Positions 15,372-25,229 are shown, counted from the first letter of the stretch. The stretch is DNA of 40,851 bases from an uncultured Acetobacteraceae bacterium (GCA_903918195.1 CAIXDS010000035.1:1-40851), one strand, 5' to 3'. Numbers and translations: made by a program. Notes: generated by a model not told the origin, from the sequence alone.

Positions 15372-16793
15372 TCAGACCGGCAACGCACTCTCGGCCCGCA
15401 GCAGGCGGATCGCCTCGCGCCAGGCGGCGACCGTCTCGGCGATGTCGGTCGTGCTGTGGGTGGCGGAGGTGAAGCCGCCGAGCCGCTGATTGACATCCAC
15501 CCCGTTCACCAGCAGCGCCAGCCGCAGCCGGCCGACCAGTGTCTTGTCGCCCCCCTTCAGCTCCTCCGCACTGCAGGCGTATGGGTCGAAGCGGTCGGGG
15601 CGGATACCAGGCCGCCGGTTCGGGTTGGTGAACAGGTGGAACCCCGAGCTGGTGCCATAGACCGCCCAGGGCAGATCTTCCGCCGCCAGCACCGCGTTCA
15701 GCCCGTCCCGCAATTCGGCGGCGCGCGCGTCGGCGACATCGTTGGCATCCGTTTCGGCGAGTTCGGTCAGGCAGGCGATGCCGGCCGCGGCCGAGACCGG
15801 GTTGGCGTTGAAGGTACCCGGATGGTTGATCTTCTCGCGCCCCGCCGCTTCGGTGGCGGCGAAATCGAGCAGATCGAGAATATCGCGCCGCCCCGCCACC
15901 GCCGCCCCGGGCATGCCGCCGGCGACGATCTTGGCGAAGGTGGAAAGGTCCGGCGTGATGCCAAAGGCCACCTGCGCACCGCCGCGCGAGGTGCGGAAAC
16001 CCGTGACCACCTCGTCGAAGATCAGCAGCACGCCATGCTGTGCGGTCAGCGCGCGCAGCCCGTGCAGGAAGTCCGGGTCCACCGGCACCTGGCCGAAGGA
16101 CGCGCCGGTGGGCTCCAGGATGGCGGCGGCAATGTCGGTGCGGCGGCCCAGGATGGCAGCGACCGCATCGAGGTCGCCGGCCGGGGCGAGGATGGCGCTC
16201 TCCGCCACCCCGGCCAGCACCCCGGTCGTCGGCGTGCCGTCGAAATGGCTCACATGGCCGTGCGTCATGTGGTCGTTCCAGCCGTGGAAATGACCCTTGA
16301 AGCGCAGCACCGTGTCGCGTCCGGTGAAGGCACGCGCCAGCCGCACCGCCATCAGCGTGGCCTCGGTGCCCGAGGAGGTGAAGCGCACCCGCTCGGCGGA
16401 CGGCACCAGGCGCTGAATGGCGCGCGCCCAGCCGATCTCGCCCGGGTGGTTGGCGCCGAACTGGGTGCCCTCGCCCGCCGCCCGGGCCACCGCCGCGGTG
16501 ACTTTGGGGTGGCAATGGCCGAGGATCAGGGCGCCGTGGCCGCCGTAGAAATCGATGTAGCGGTTGCCGTCCACGTCCCATTTATGCGGGCCGGCGGCGC
16601 GCGCGATGTACACGCCATACGGGTCGAGATGGCGGGCATCATGGGCGATGCCGCTGGGCAGCAGGGACGCGGCCTGGCAGGCGAGTTCGCCGGAGCCCGG
16701 CGTGCGCTGACGATAGGCAGCGACGATGCGTGAATTGGTCGCCCCCGGAAACGCGGTGGCTGCGAACCCGGTTGCATCATCGACGGGTGCCAT
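15372..16793 (-). CDS. Class III PLP aminotransferase / glutamate-1-semialdehyde aminomutase-like
   Basis: A 473-residue class III aminotransferase. Landmarks: VDGNRYIDFYGG (cofactor-domain entry), SSGTEATLMA (140-149, phosphate binding), FDEVVTGFR (259-267, with D260 contacting the PLP ring nitrogen) and the Schiff-base lysine K288 in LSTFAKIVAGG. The FAKIVAGGMPGAAVAG stretch is of the HemL-like subgroup, but the N-terminus is about 40 residues longer than a normal HemL and the neighbour is an amidase, so a catabolic omega- or beta-aminotransferase is more likely than haem synthesis. First gene of a two-gene operon transcribed divergently from the RND efflux genes. Confidence 0.85.
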   Translation of the reverse strand: MAPVDDATGFAATAFPGATNSRIVAAYRQRTPGSGELACQAASLLPSGIAHDARHLDPYGVYIARAAGPHKWDVDGNRYIDFYGGHGALILGHCHPKVTAAVARAAGEGTQFGANHPGEIGWARAIQRLVPSAERVRFTSSGTEATLMAVRLARAFTGRDTVLRFKGHFHGWNDHMTHGHVSHFDGTPTTGVLAGVAESAILAPAGDLDAVAAILGRRTDIAAAILEPTGASFGQVPVDPDFLHGLRALTAQHGVLLIFDEVVTGFRTSRGGAQVAFGITPDLSTFAKIVAGGMPGAAVAGRRDILDLLDFAATEAAGREKINHPGTFNANPVSAAAGIACLTELAETDANDVADARAAELRDGLNAVLAAEDLPWAVYGTSSGFHLFTNPNRRPGIRPDRFDPYACSAEELKGGDKTLVGRLRLALLVNGVDVNQRLGGFTSATHSTTDIAETVAAWREAIRLLRAESALPV

Positions 16794-16944
16794 GGGGTCT
16801 TACTCCGATTGTCCTTGCCCGTATCTTTGACCACCCTCGGCGCCGTTCGGGAAGAGGGCCAGCACCACGACGCCCCACCACGCAGTGTTGCTTCGGGAGC
16901 AAGGAACCGATACGCACCGGCCATCGGATTCACGGGAGCCTGCC

Positions 16945-18030
16945 ATGCGCCGCCATGTCCTCGTCGCCGTTCTTCTGCTGGCACCCCTCCCCGGATTGGC
17001 CCAGCCGGCACCCCAGGCGGTTCCTGTCACGGTGGTCGCGGCCGGGAAGCAGCCGGTCACCCAGGGAACCGAGTTCGTCGGCCGGGTCGAGGCGATCCAG
17101 AAAGTGGACGTGCAGGCGCGGGTCAGCGGCTACCTGGTGTCGGTGGACTTCACCGAGGGCAGCACGGTCAAGGAAGGCGACCGGCTTTACACGATCGACC
17201 AGGCGCCGTTCCAGGCCGCGCTGCAGCAGGCCCGCGGCACCCTGCTGCAGGCACAGGCGCAACTGACCAATGCCGGCCTGCAGCGCCGGCGCGCCGAAGA
17301 ACTGGTGAAGACCAGCGCCACATCGGTTGCCACCCGCGACCAGCGGGTCGCCGAGGAGCAGACCGCCCAGGGCCAGGCCATGGCGGCCGACGCGGCGCTG
17401 CAGACCGCCGCGATCAACCTCAGCTACACCGTCATCACCGCCCCGATCGCCGGACGGATCGGCCGCACGGCGATCACCAAGGGGAACCTGGTCACCCCCC
17501 AGACCGGCACGCTCACCACCATCGTCAGCCAGGACCCGGTCTATGTGACCTTCCCGGTCAGCCAGCGCGAGTTCCTGCGGGTGGAACACGGCACGCAACT
17601 CGAAACCGCCGGCCTGCTGGTGCGGGTGCAGCTCGCCGACGGGACCCCCTATCCCGAGCCGGGGCGGATCAACTTCGTCAACGTGACGGTGGACAAATCC
17701 ACCGACACCGTGCTGGTCCGGGCCACCGTGCCGAACCCCAGGGGCACGCTGGTGGACGGGCAGTTCCTGCGGCTGCGGGTCGAGGGCGATCAGCCGGCCG
17801 ACATGCTGGTCATACCGCAGGCGGCGCTGCTGCTTGACCAGCAGGGCGCCTATGTGTTCGTGGTGGATGGCGGCAAGGCCGTGGTGCGGCGGTTGAAGAC
17901 CGGCGAGGAGATCGGCCGCAACGTTGTCGTCAAGGACGGGCTGCAGGAGGGCGACCAGGTGATCGTGGGTGGCATCTCGCTGCTGCGCCCCGGTGTGCCC
18001 GTGCTGGCCAGCCCCGCCAAGGGGAGCTGA
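16945..18030 (+). CDS. RND efflux periplasmic adaptor (membrane fusion protein)
   Basis: A 361-residue AcrA/MexA-family adaptor. Signal peptide to about residue 20 (LPGLAQ) without a lipobox cysteine, so the mature protein is soluble or anchored by its partner rather than lipidated. The lipoyl half-motifs VDVQARVSGYL and VITAPIAGRIG flank a helical hairpin (about 90-150), followed by the beta-barrel and membrane-proximal domains. It bridges the inner-membrane pump encoded four bases downstream and an outer-membrane channel. No OprM/TolC-like gene is present in the window, so the channel must come from elsewhere. GGGAG lies six bases before the ATG at 16945. No local TetR or MarR regulator is seen. 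Confidence 0.92.
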   Translation: MRRHVLVAVLLLAPLPGLAQPAPQAVPVTVVAAGKQPVTQGTEFVGRVEAIQKVDVQARVSGYLVSVDFTEGSTVKEGDRLYTIDQAPFQAALQQARGTLLQAQAQLTNAGLQRRRAEELVKTSATSVATRDQRVAEEQTAQGQAMAADAALQTAAINLSYTVITAPIAGRIGRTAITKGNLVTPQTGTLTTIVSQDPVYVTFPVSQREFLRVEHGTQLETAGLLVRVQLADGTPYPEPGRINFVNVTVDKSTDTVLVRATVPNPRGTLVDGQFLRLRVEGDQPADMLVIPQAALLLDQQGAYVFVVDGGKAVVRRLKTGEEIGRNVVVKDGLQEGDQVIVGGISLLRPGVPVLASPAKGS

Positions 18031-18033
18031 CGC

Positions 18034-21000
18034 ATGCTCTCCTCGGTGTTCGTGGACCGCCCGCGCCTCGCGGCGGTCATTTCCATCGTCATGACCATCG
18101 CCGGCCTGCTGTCGCTGATGGTCATTCCGATCGCCCAGTACCCCGAGATCGTGCCGCCGCAGGTGCAGGTGAGCACGATGTATCCGGGCGCCTCCTCGGC
18201 GGTGGTGGAGGCCACCGTCGCGCAACCGATCGAGGCGCAGATCGTCGGCGTTGACAAACTGATGTACATGAAAAGTGTCAGCGGCAATGACGGCAGCTAT
18301 TCGCTGCTGCTGTCCTTCGAGCTGGGCACCGACCCCGACATCAACACCGTCAATGTCAACAACCGCGTGCAGGTGGCGCTGGCCAAGCTGCCGTCGGAGG
18401 TCCGCCAGCAGGGCGTGACGGTCAATAAAAAATCCTCGGCACTGCTCGGCGTGGTGGCCGTGTACTCGCCGAAGGGCAGCTACGACCCGCTGTTCATCAG
18501 CAACTACGTCACCATCAACCTGCTGGACCAGATCCGCAGCACGCCCGGCGTCGGCGATGCCTCGATGTTCGGGCCGCAGGACTACTCGATGCGGGTATGG
18601 GTGCGGACCGACCGGCTGACCGGGCTCAACCTCACCACCGACGACATCGTACGCGCCATCCAGAGCCAGAACGCGCAGGCCGCGGTCGGGCGCATCGGCG
18701 CGCGGCCGATCTCCGATGACCAGCAGCTACAGCTCAACGTGCAGACCAAGGGGCGGCTCTCTTCGCCCGAGGAATTCGCGCACATCATCCTGCGCACCAA
18801 CCCGGACGGCTCGGTGCTGCGGCTGGGCGACGTGGCGCGGCTCGAACTCGGCGCGCAGAACCTCGACCGCGCCACCCAGTTCAATGGCCGCCCAGCGGCG
18901 CTGATCGCGATCTACCAGTCGCCCGGCGCCAACGCGCTGACCACGCTGGATGCGGTGAAGCACCTGCTGGCCACCCAGCAGAAAACCTTCCCCGAGGATC
19001 TGGCATGGACGGTGACCTACGACCCCACCAGCTTCGTGCGCGCCACCATCCACGAGGTGGAGAAGACGCTGGTGGAAGCCTTCGTGCTGGTGGTGGTGGT
19101 GGTGTTCCTGTTCCTGGGAAGCTGGCGCGCCACCCTGATCCCCACCATCGCCGTGCCGGTGAGCCTGATCGGCTGCTTCGTCGTGCTGAACGCCATCGGC
19201 TATTCCGCCAATTCGGTGTCGCTGCTGGCGGTGGTGCTGGCGATCGGTATCGTGGTGGACGACGCCATCGTGGTGATCGAGAACGTCGAACACGTGATGG
19301 AGACGCATCCCGAGCTGTCGGTGGCGGATGCAACCAAGCGGGCGATGGGGCAGATCACCGCGCCGATCATCGCCATCACCCTCGTGCTGCTCAGCGTGTT
19401 CGTGCCGGTGGCGTTCATTCCGGGCATTTCCGGCGAGTTGTTCCGCCAGTTCGCGGTGACCGTCGCGGTGTCGATGTTCATCTCGGCGATCAACGCGCTG
19501 ACCCTGTCGCCGGCGCTGTGCGCGGTGCTGCTGAAGCCGCACCACGGCCCGCGCCGGGGCATCATCGGCACCGTCATGCGCTTCATCGACCGGGTGCGCG
19601 ACGCCTATGGCACTGTGGTGGCACGGCTGGTGAGGATGTCGCTGGCCAGCCTGCTGGTGGTGGGCGGCTGCCTGCTGGGCACCGGTCTGCTGTCGAAGCT
19701 GACGCCCACCGGCTTTCTGCCGCAGGACGACCAGGGCGCGTTCTTCGTCATCGTGCAGTTGCCGGACGGCGCCAGCGTGGGCCGGACCGCCGAAACGGTC
19801 GGACAGATCGAAGCCATGCTGCGCGCTGACCCGGCGGTCGAGGACGTGTCGAGCACCGTCGGGCTGAACTTCATCGACAACTATAACCAGGCCAACGCCG
19901 CCTTCGTCGTGGTGACGATGAAGAGCTTCGAGGAGCGAACCGACCCGTCGCTCGCGATCGGCGAGGTGTTCAAACGACTCACCGGCCAGTTCCGCAGCCT
20001 GCGCGACGGCATCGCGGTGCCGCTGGCACCGCCGCCGATCATTGGCCTGGGCACCGGCGGCGGCTTCACCTTCGTGGTGCAGGACGTGCGCGCCGGCGAT
20101 CCGAAGACGATGGCCGCGGTGGTGCGCGGCCTGACCGTCGCCGCCAACCAGGACCCGCTGCTGTCGCGCGTGTTCAGCACCTACTCGGCGAACAGCCCGT
20201 CGGTGTTTCTCGACATCGACCGCGACAAGGTGCAGGTGCTGGGCGTGCCGCTCGCGTCGGTGTTCCAGGCGCTGGGCACCAGCCTGGGCGGTGCCTATGT
20301 CAACGACATCAACCTGTTCGGCCGCACCTGGCAGGTCCAGGTGCAGGCCGAGGCGGACGACCGCGGCAGCATTGGTGATCTCTTCCGCATCAACGTGCGC
20401 AACAGCGCCGGCCAGATGGTGCCGTTGCGCAGCCTGACCGAAATGCGCATTGTCGAGGGGCCGCAGGCGCTGATCCGTTACAACAATTTGCGCGCGGTGA
20501 CGGTGCAGGGCGGCGCTGCGCCGGGCGTGTCGAGCGGTGCCAGCCTGGCGGCGATGGAGGCGGTGGCGGCGCGCACGCTGCCCCCGGGCTATCGCGGCGC
20601 CTGGACCGACACGGCGTTCCAGGAGCAGCGCGCGGCCGGCAAGACCGGCATGATCCTCGCCTTCGCCATCCTGTTCGCCTACCTGTTCCTGGTCGCGCTG
20701 TACGAAAGCTGGACCATTCCCGTGCCGGTGCTGCTCTCGGTCACGGTCGGCATCATCGGCAGCTTCGCGGGCATCGCCCTGGCCGGGTTGACGCTCGACC
20801 TGTACGGCCAGATCGGCATGGTGGTGCTGATCGGCCTGGCGGCCAAAAATGGCATTCTCATCGTGGAGTTCGCCAAGGAACAGCGCGAGCGCGGGGTGCC
20901 GCTGCTGGAGGCCGCCACCGAAGGCGCCCGGCTTCGCTTCCGGCCGGTGATGATGACCAGCTTCGCCTTCATCCTCGGCCTGCTGCCGCTGGTGCTGGCG

Positions 21001-21165
21001 GAGGGGCCGAGCATGCTGGCGCGGCGCAACGTCGGCACGCCGGTGTTCGCCGGCATGATCGCGGCCAGCACGCTGGGGATCTTCGTTATTCCGATGCTCT
21101 ACGTGGTGTTCCAGGCGGTGCGGGAGCGGGTGAAGGGGCAGCGCTCGGCGCAGGCGGCGGAGTGA
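18034..21165 (+). CDS. RND multidrug efflux pump, HAE1 family
   Basis: A 1043-residue inner-membrane proton antiporter, the usual length for AcrB/MexB-type pumps. The first helix begins just after the start ([19 protein letters not shown]), and two large periplasmic loops separate the 12 expected helices. The proton-relay residues are intact: D409 and D410 in [13 protein letters not shown] and K938 in [13 protein letters not shown], matching AcrB D407, D408 and K940. It works as a trimer with the adaptor encoded immediately upstream. Substrates cannot be predicted; drugs, solvents or metabolites are all possible. The stop overlaps a GTG start of the next frame. Confidence 0.94.
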   Translation: MLSSVFVDRPRLAAVISIVMTIAGLLSLMVIPIAQYPEIVPPQVQVSTMYPGASSAVVEATVAQPIEAQIVGVDKLMYMKSVSGNDGSYSLLLSFELGTDPDINTVNVNNRVQVALAKLPSEVRQQGVTVNKKSSALLGVVAVYSPKGSYDPLFISNYVTINLLDQIRSTPGVGDASMFGPQDYSMRVWVRTDRLTGLNLTTDDIVRAIQSQNAQAAVGRIGARPISDDQQLQLNVQTKGRLSSPEEFAHIILRTNPDGSVLRLGDVARLELGAQNLDRATQFNGRPAALIAIYQSPGANALTTLDAVKHLLATQQKTFPEDLAWTVTYDPTSFVRATIHEVEKTLVEAFVLVVVVVFLFLGSWRATLIPTIAVPVSLIGCFVVLNAIGYSANSVSLLAVVLAIGIVVDDAIVVIENVEHVMETHPELSVADATKRAMGQITAPIIAITLVLLSVFVPVAFIPGISGELFRQFAVTVAVSMFISAINALTLSPALCAVLLKPHHGPRRGIIGTVMRFIDRVRDAYGTVVARLVRMSLASLLVVGGCLLGTGLLSKLTPTGFLPQDDQGAFFVIVQLPDGASVGRTAETVGQIEAMLRADPAVEDVSSTVGLNFIDNYNQANAAFVVVTMKSFEERTDPSLAIGEVFKRLTGQFRSLRDGIAVPLAPPPIIGLGTGGGFTFVVQDVRAGDPKTMAAVVRGLTVAANQDPLLSRVFSTYSANSPSVFLDIDRDKVQVLGVPLASVFQALGTSLGGAYVNDINLFGRTWQVQVQAEADDRGSIGDLFRINVRNSAGQMVPLRSLTEMRIVEGPQALIRYNNLRAVTVQGGAAPGVSSGASLAAMEAVAARTLPPGYRGAWTDTAFQEQRAAGKTGMILAFAILFAYLFLVALYESWTIPVPVLLSVTVGIIGSFAGIALAGLTLDLYGQIGMVVLIGLAAKNGILIVEFAKEQRERGVPLLEAATEGARLRFRPVMMTSFAFILGLLPLVLAEGPSMLARRNVGTPVFAGMIAASTLGIFVIPMLYVVFQAVRERVKGQRSAQAAE

Positions 21166-21635
21166 GAGAAAAAAGGCCAGGGCTCTGCCCTGGACCCGCC
21201 GTCGCGCGTAGCGCGCGCCTTCGGCGCGACGGCCGGGAGGCCCTTGGAACCCACTCTGTCGGGGCTGCACTTCTGCTGCTGCTGATCTCGGGCTGCGCAG
21301 CCCCGAGTTGCGCCGGGCTGCCGGGCGAGCCGATGCTCACCGCCGACCTCTATTTCGGCCGTACCGCAGGCGACGGCACCGCCTGGCGCGGCTTCCTTGC
21401 CGAGGCCGTCACCCCACGCTTCCCGTCCGGCTTCACGGTGCTTGACGGCACCGGCCAATGGCGCCAACGCGCCACCGGCCGCATTGTCTCCGAACCCTCA
21501 ACGGTCGTGGAAATCATTGCCGCGCCAAACGCCGAAACACTGGCGGCACTCGACGCTATCCGCGCCGAGTACCGCCAGCGTTTCGCACAGGAATCGGTAG
21601 GGCTGGCGCTGACGGAAAGCTGCGCCTCGTTCTAA
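21162..21635 (+). CDS. DUF3574 lipoprotein with repeat-derived N-terminus
   Basis: A 157-residue frame. The C-terminal 100 residues are a DUF3574 domain ([38 protein letters not shown]). A lipobox LLISGC (cysteine at frame position 45) sits before it. The only start codon in frame upstream of the lipobox is GTG 21162, which overlaps the pump stop as GTGA. Using it makes the first 30 or so residues (basic, unlike a signal peptide) come from a palindromic repeat at 21173-21253. Either the repeat was inserted and recruited as an unusually long n-region, or the original start was lost. The role of DUF3574 is unknown. Confidence 0.7.
   Translation: MREKRPGLCPGPAVARSARLRRDGREALGTHSVGAALLLLLISGCAAPSCAGLPGEPMLTADLYFGRTAGDGTAWRGFLAEAVTPRFPSGFTVLDGTGQWRQRATGRIVSEPSTVVEIIAAPNAETLAALDAIRAEYRQRFAQESVGLALTESCASF
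21173..21253 (+). repeat. REP-like palindromic repeat, copy A
   Basis: It begins AAGGCCAGGGCTCTGCCCTG, whose core CCAGGGC-TCT-GCCCTGG forms a seven-bp hairpin, continues with a second stem (CCGTCGCGC pairing with GCGCGACGG), and ends AGGCCCTTGGAACCCA. The first 26 bp (21173-21198) are identical to 27584-27609. Compact GC-rich palindromes of this kind are dispersed in many Acetobacteraceae-type genomes (recollection, not searched). This copy overlaps the 5' end of the DUF3574 frame. Confidence 0.75.
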
Positions 21636-21653
21636 CCGCCGAGGATCAGCCGA

Positions 21654-21935
21654 TCACTTGTGGAAATACCAGTAATTGGCTCCCCAGATCGCCAGCACGA
21701 CGATGCCCGCATAAATCACGATCCGGGCGATCTTGTTCAACCAGACGGCGACGCCAAGACCGACCACCGTGGCGCCGACGACGCCCGCTTTCTGCACCGG
21801 CGTATCGAAGCCGCCAAGCTTGGTATAAGCGGCATATCCTGCCGCCCCCGCGACCAGCGTGGCAAACACCAGCCAGCCCAGGCTTTTGAGGAGCGATAAA
21901 AGCCAATCGTCCCCGGGGTCGGTACTGTCGTTCAT
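21654..21935 (-). CDS. Small two-span membrane protein
   Basis: A 93-residue protein started at the ATG at 21935, which has TGAGG about eight bases upstream; the longer frame to 22205 lacks any protein-like character. Two hydrophobic segments (LGWLVFATLVAGAAGYAAY and ARIVIYAGIVVLAIWGANYW) surround a middle segment with glycine pairs (GVVGATVVGLGVAVWLN) that may be a third. The very C-terminus is aromatic (YWYFHK). No family recognised. Confidence 0.65.
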   Translation of the reverse strand: MNDSTDPGDDWLLSLLKSLGWLVFATLVAGAAGYAAYTKLGGFDTPVQKAGVVGATVVGLGVAVWLNKIARIVIYAGIVVLAIWGANYWYFHK

Positions 21936-22253
21936 CTTGTACCTCATCAATAAACGTATGGTGGTTACAGCCAGAGGACCGCGGCCGGGCTGGTTCGTAA
22001 AACCTGGCGCCCGATAGTCGGTCCGTCGAGTTTCTTTCAGCGGAAAGTATCCGCCTTGTAAGGAACACGCAACCTCCGTTTTTTCGCGGGCGCGGCAAGC
22101 GGGCCGAAACAGGCCGGTTTGCCGGACCGGTGCCGGCGGGTAACAGGGTCTCGCCGCAGCGGCCGCAGGTCTGCTAAGGCAACAGCGCGCGGGCGGATGG
22201 ATCACCGCATCTCCGTTGCAAAGCGATTACGGACAGTTTCAGGAGACGATGCC
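21936..22253. other. Divergent intergenic region
   Basis: 318 bp between the small membrane protein (minus) and the YjdM-like gene (plus). It should contain both promoters. I see no repeat and no additional gene with a ribosome binding site. Confidence 0.45.
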
Positions 22254-22469
22254 GTGGAGAACGTGCGGGACTGCAATGGGGCCACGCTGGCCGACGGAGA
22301 TTCGGTTCAGGTGATCAAGGACCTGAAGGTAAAAGGAACCTCGGCAACGCTGAAGCGGGGCACCCTGATCAAGAACATCCGTCTCACCGGCGATTCCGGG
22401 CAGATCGAGTGCAACGCGGAGAAAATCAAGGGGCTGGTGCTGAAGACGGAGTTCCTCAAGAAGGTTTGA
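22254..22469 (+). CDS. YjdM/PhnA-domain protein (short, single domain)
   Basis: A 71-residue protein that corresponds to the C-terminal PhnA domain of E. coli YjdM: VRDCNGATLADGDSV, IKDLKVKGTSATLKRGT, VKNIRL-like IKNIRLTGDSG and LKTEFLKKV. The N-terminal zinc ribbon of full-length YjdM is missing. The GTG at 22254 is chosen because AGGAGA lies seven bases before it and the homology begins at once; the frame upstream is not protein-like. Despite the old name (alkylphosphonate utilisation), no phosphonate enzyme activity is established for this domain. Single-domain versions are common in proteobacteria. Confidence 0.85.
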   Translation: MENVRDCNGATLADGDSVQVIKDLKVKGTSATLKRGTLIKNIRLTGDSGQIECNAEKIKGLVLKTEFLKKV

Positions 22470-22502
22470 GAGCGCCCGGGCCGGCATCCTCAGCCGATCA
22501 TC

Positions 22503-23108
22503 ATGAAGCCCTGCCAGTTGTTGATGGCCGGTGGCATTGCCATGCCATTGCTGTATGCCGTGACCCTGCTCGTGGCTGGGCTTCTCTATCCCGGATACAG
22601 CACCATTGCACAGGCTCCAAGCGAGCTTGGGGTAGCCGGCGCGCCCTGTCCGCAAATGTTCAACACCGGCGTGGTGGTAACGGCGGTGTCAGCCATCGCC
22701 GGAGCGATCGACTTGATCTTTGGGCTGCAAAGACTTGGTTCAGGCGGCTTCCTCGCCGTGCTGACCGGCGTCTCGATGGCCTTGCTCGGACTCGCCATGG
22801 CAATGGCCGGGCTGTTTCCGCTGCCCAATCCGCTGCACTACGGCTTCGGCCTGACGATGGCAGGGCTCTTCACCCCTCTCCTTGGCGCTCTCGCCTTGCG
22901 TCGCGTCGGCAACATCGCCGCATTCCGCTGGTTTCTGTTCGTTGCTTTCGTCGCCGGTCCCATCCTGCTGGCCATCAATCTGGGGGCTGGCGCAGTGATG
23001 ACCACGTCACACGCCGGCCTGTGGCTCCGGGCGCTCGCATTGGTCTGCTTTCCCGCAATCGGGCTGCTCTGTTGGAAAACCATCGTTCTCGTGAGCCGCG
23101 CATCCTGA
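22503..23108 (+). CDS. DUF998 family membrane protein
   Basis: A 201-residue integral membrane protein with about six hydrophobic segments and the family's features: an N-terminal helix followed by YPGYSTIAQAPSELGV, and later LFPLPNPLHYGFGLTMAGLF. DUF998 proteins occur widely and have no settled function. It begins 33 bp after the YjdM-like gene on the same strand and could share its transcript. Confidence 0.78.
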   Translation: MKPCQLLMAGGIAMPLLYAVTLLVAGLLYPGYSTIAQAPSELGVAGAPCPQMFNTGVVVTAVSAIAGAIDLIFGLQRLGSGGFLAVLTGVSMALLGLAMAMAGLFPLPNPLHYGFGLTMAGLFTPLLGALALRRVGNIAAFRWFLFVAFVAGPILLAINLGAGAVMTTSHAGLWLRALALVCFPAIGLLCWKTIVLVSRAS

Positions 23109-23233
23109 CGCTGTTTGGCCGGCGCTTGCTCGAACCTTCGGTTCGGCGGTCAGCACACGGACCTCGCGGAGGTTATTCCGTGCGCTCGGCGGGCCGGGAT
23201 CGAGCGCGGGAATCGCAGGGCCAATAGACTGGC

Positions 23234-23249
23234 AGGCCCTTCGAACCCA
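23234..23249 (+). repeat. Partial REP-like repeat, copy C (right end only)
   Basis: AGGCCCTTCGAACCCA matches the right end of copy A (21238-21253) at 15 of 16 positions. The rest of the repeat is not recognisable here, so this may be a decayed copy in the gap between the DUF998 and URC1-like genes. Confidence 0.45.
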
Positions 23250-23313
23250 TTCCTGAGTGTCTTCACCCAATTGCCCTGGACCGAAGCTGGCGAGGTTCCT
23301 AACCTTCCACGCC

Positions 23314-24588
23314 ATGACCACCCCCCGCCCGACGAACGATCGCCGCCCGCCCCGGGCGATCGTGCTCACCTCCCATCCGCGCCCCGGCCAGGCCCAACAA
23401 CCGCTGCCCATCGTCTGGGGCGCCGCCGACCCGGCCACGCGCGGACCGGTGGTGGGCACGCTGGCCGACCCCGCCGCGCGCAACGCCATCGGCACCCATG
23501 CCGGCGCCTACTCCCTGTATCGGGCGCTGGCGGTCGCCGCCGGGCAGCTCGACCCAGGGCACCGGCCGGACCTGACCAACACCGCGCCGGCCGACCGCAT
23601 CGGCCCGTTCCCGCAATGGGCCGATCCCGAGCGCATCGTCTCGCTCGATCCCTGGGGCCACATGGTCGGCGAGGCATTTGCCGACCGCCTGGCCGAAGGC
23701 TGGGACATCCGCCCGACCATCGCGGTCACCCGCGCGCGCATCAACATGCCCGAAATCGTGCAGGCCATCCGTGACGGTCGGCTGACCCCGGATGGCGACG
23801 TGCTCACGCCATCCGGCGATGCGCGGGTGACCAAAGTGGCGATCGAGCCGGTCTGGTGGCTCCCCGGGGTGGCAAAACGCTTCGGCATCAGCGAGACGGC
23901 CTTGCGCCACGGCCTGTTCGAGCAGACCGGCGGTATGTTCCCCGAACTCGTCACCCGCCCCGACCAACAGGTATTTCTGCCCCCCATCGGCGGCATGAGC
24001 GTGTATCTGCTCGGCGACCCCGCGAGGCTCGGCCGCACCGAAACGCGCATCGCCTGCCGCGTCCACGATGAGTGCAACGGCTCGGACGTATTCGGCTCGG
24101 ACATCTGCACCTGCCGCCCCTATCTCGCGCACGGGGTGGAGGTGTGCATCGAAACCGCACAGCAGGGCGGCGTCGGCGTAATCGTGTATAATCGCAAGGA
24201 AGGCCGCGCGCTGGGCGAAGTCACGAAGTTCCTCGTCTACAACGCCCGTAAGCGCCAGGAAGGTGGCGACCGGGCGGACGCCTATTTCCTCCGCACCGAA
24301 TGCGTCGCCGGTGTCTCCGACATGCGCTTCCAGGAACTGATGCCCGACGTGCTGCATTGGCTCGGCATCGCCCGCATCGACCGGCTGGTCAGCATGAGCA
24401 ACATGAAATTCCAGCCCATCGTGGACTCCGGCATCGACGTGGTGGAGCGCGTGCCGATCCCCGACGCGCTGATCCCGGCCGATGCCAGCGTCGAGATGGA
24501 TGCCAAGAAGGCCGCCGGCTATTTTTCGCCCAGCGTTCCCGCCGCCGATGAACTGGCGCGCGCCAAGGGACGCGGGCTGGACGAATGA
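23314..24588 (+). CDS. GTP cyclohydrolase II homologue of the URC1 type (uracil catabolism)
   Basis: A 424-residue protein, twice the length of RibA. The C-terminal half is the cyclohydrolase II fold with zinc cysteines C254, C265 and C267, spaced exactly as C54/C65/C67 in E. coli RibA, and [12 protein letters not shown] (291-301) in place of the RibA RQEGRGIGL block. The N-terminal 200 residues are the extension found in URC1 proteins of the yeast and bacterial URC pathway, where URC1 is thought to act on a uracil-derived nucleotide rather than in riboflavin synthesis. The stop overlaps the start of uracil phosphoribosyltransferase by ATGA, which supports this reading: uracil is converted to UMP and then opened. 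The ATG at 23314 fits homology; its ribosome binding site is weak. Confidence 0.85.
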   Translation: MTTPRPTNDRRPPRAIVLTSHPRPGQAQQPLPIVWGAADPATRGPVVGTLADPAARNAIGTHAGAYSLYRALAVAAGQLDPGHRPDLTNTAPADRIGPFPQWADPERIVSLDPWGHMVGEAFADRLAEGWDIRPTIAVTRARINMPEIVQAIRDGRLTPDGDVLTPSGDARVTKVAIEPVWWLPGVAKRFGISETALRHGLFEQTGGMFPELVTRPDQQVFLPPIGGMSVYLLGDPARLGRTETRIACRVHDECNGSDVFGSDICTCRPYLAHGVEVCIETAQQGGVGVIVYNRKEGRALGEVTKFLVYNARKRQEGGDRADAYFLRTECVAGVSDMRFQELMPDVLHWLGIARIDRLVSMSNMKFQPIVDSGIDVVERVPIPDALIPADASVEMDAKKAAGYFSPSVPAADELARAKGRGLDE

Positions 24589-25226
24589 AAACCCGCTTCC
24601 CCACCGTCACCCTCATCGACCACCCGCTGGTGCAGCACAAACTCACGCTGCTGCGCGACAAGCGCACCTCCACCGCCGGCTTCCGCCGGGTGGCGCGCGA
24701 GATCAGCCTGCTGATGTGCTACGAGGTCACCCGCGACCTGCCGCTGCACATGGTGGAGATCGACACCCCGCTGGAGCGCATGCAGGCGCCGCAACTCGCC
24801 GGCAAAAAACTCTGCTTCGTGCCCATCCTGCGCGCCGGCAACGGCATCCTCGATGGCATGCTGGAGGCCGTGCCGGGCGCGCGGGTCGGCCATATCGGCC
24901 TGTATCGCGACCCGCACACGCTGGTGCCGGTGGAGTATTACCTCAAGCTGCCCGACGACATCCGCGAGCGCCTGGTGATCGTGGTGGACCCGATGCTGGC
25001 GACCGGGCATTCGGTGTCCGCGGGCGTGGCGCGGCTGAAGGATTCCGGGGCGACGCAAATTCGCGTGGTCTGCCTGATCGCCGCCCCCGAGGGCCTGGAC
25101 ACCTTCACCGCCGAACACCCGGACGTGGCCGTGTTCACCGCCGCGATCGACCTTGGGTTGGACGAGCACTCCTTCATCCGCCCCGGCCTGGGCGATGCCG
25201 GGGACCGGCTGTACGGCACCAAATAG
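24585..25226 (+). CDS. upp: Uracil phosphoribosyltransferase
   Basis: A 213-residue enzyme making UMP from uracil and PRPP. Landmarks are [32 protein letters not shown], the PRPP-binding loop [10 protein letters not shown] (134-143) and the conserved C-terminus [11 protein letters not shown]. Normally a salvage enzyme, but translational coupling to the URC1-type gene (four-base overlap) suggests it serves here as the first step of URC-type uracil degradation (URC6 role). The gene ends three bases before the end of the convergent ybdD-like gene, with no room for a separate terminator. Confidence 0.93.
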   Translation: MKTRFPTVTLIDHPLVQHKLTLLRDKRTSTAGFRRVAREISLLMCYEVTRDLPLHMVEIDTPLERMQAPQLAGKKLCFVPILRAGNGILDGMLEAVPGARVGHIGLYRDPHTLVPVEYYLKLPDDIRERLVIVVDPMLATGHSVSAGVARLKDSGATQIRVVCLIAAPEGLDTFTAEHPDVAVFTAAIDLGLDEHSFIRPGLGDAGDRLYGTK

Positions 25227-25229
25227 CCG

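Noticed and set aside
14922..16733. Plus-strand open frame of 603 codons opposite the amidase and aminotransferase
   Set aside because: It runs across two well-conserved minus-strand enzymes and has an arginine/glycine-rich shadow composition without a domain.
15372..16793. Haem-biosynthetic glutamate-1-semialdehyde aminomutase
   Set aside because: Longer N-terminus and operon with an amidase argue for a catabolic aminotransferase; alphaproteobacteria generally make 5-aminolevulinate by HemA (Shemin route).
23314..24588. Riboflavin GTP cyclohydrolase II (ribA)
   Set aside because: The zinc cysteines match RibA, but the protein has a 200-residue N-terminal extension and is translationally coupled to uracil phosphoribosyltransferase, which fits URC1 better.
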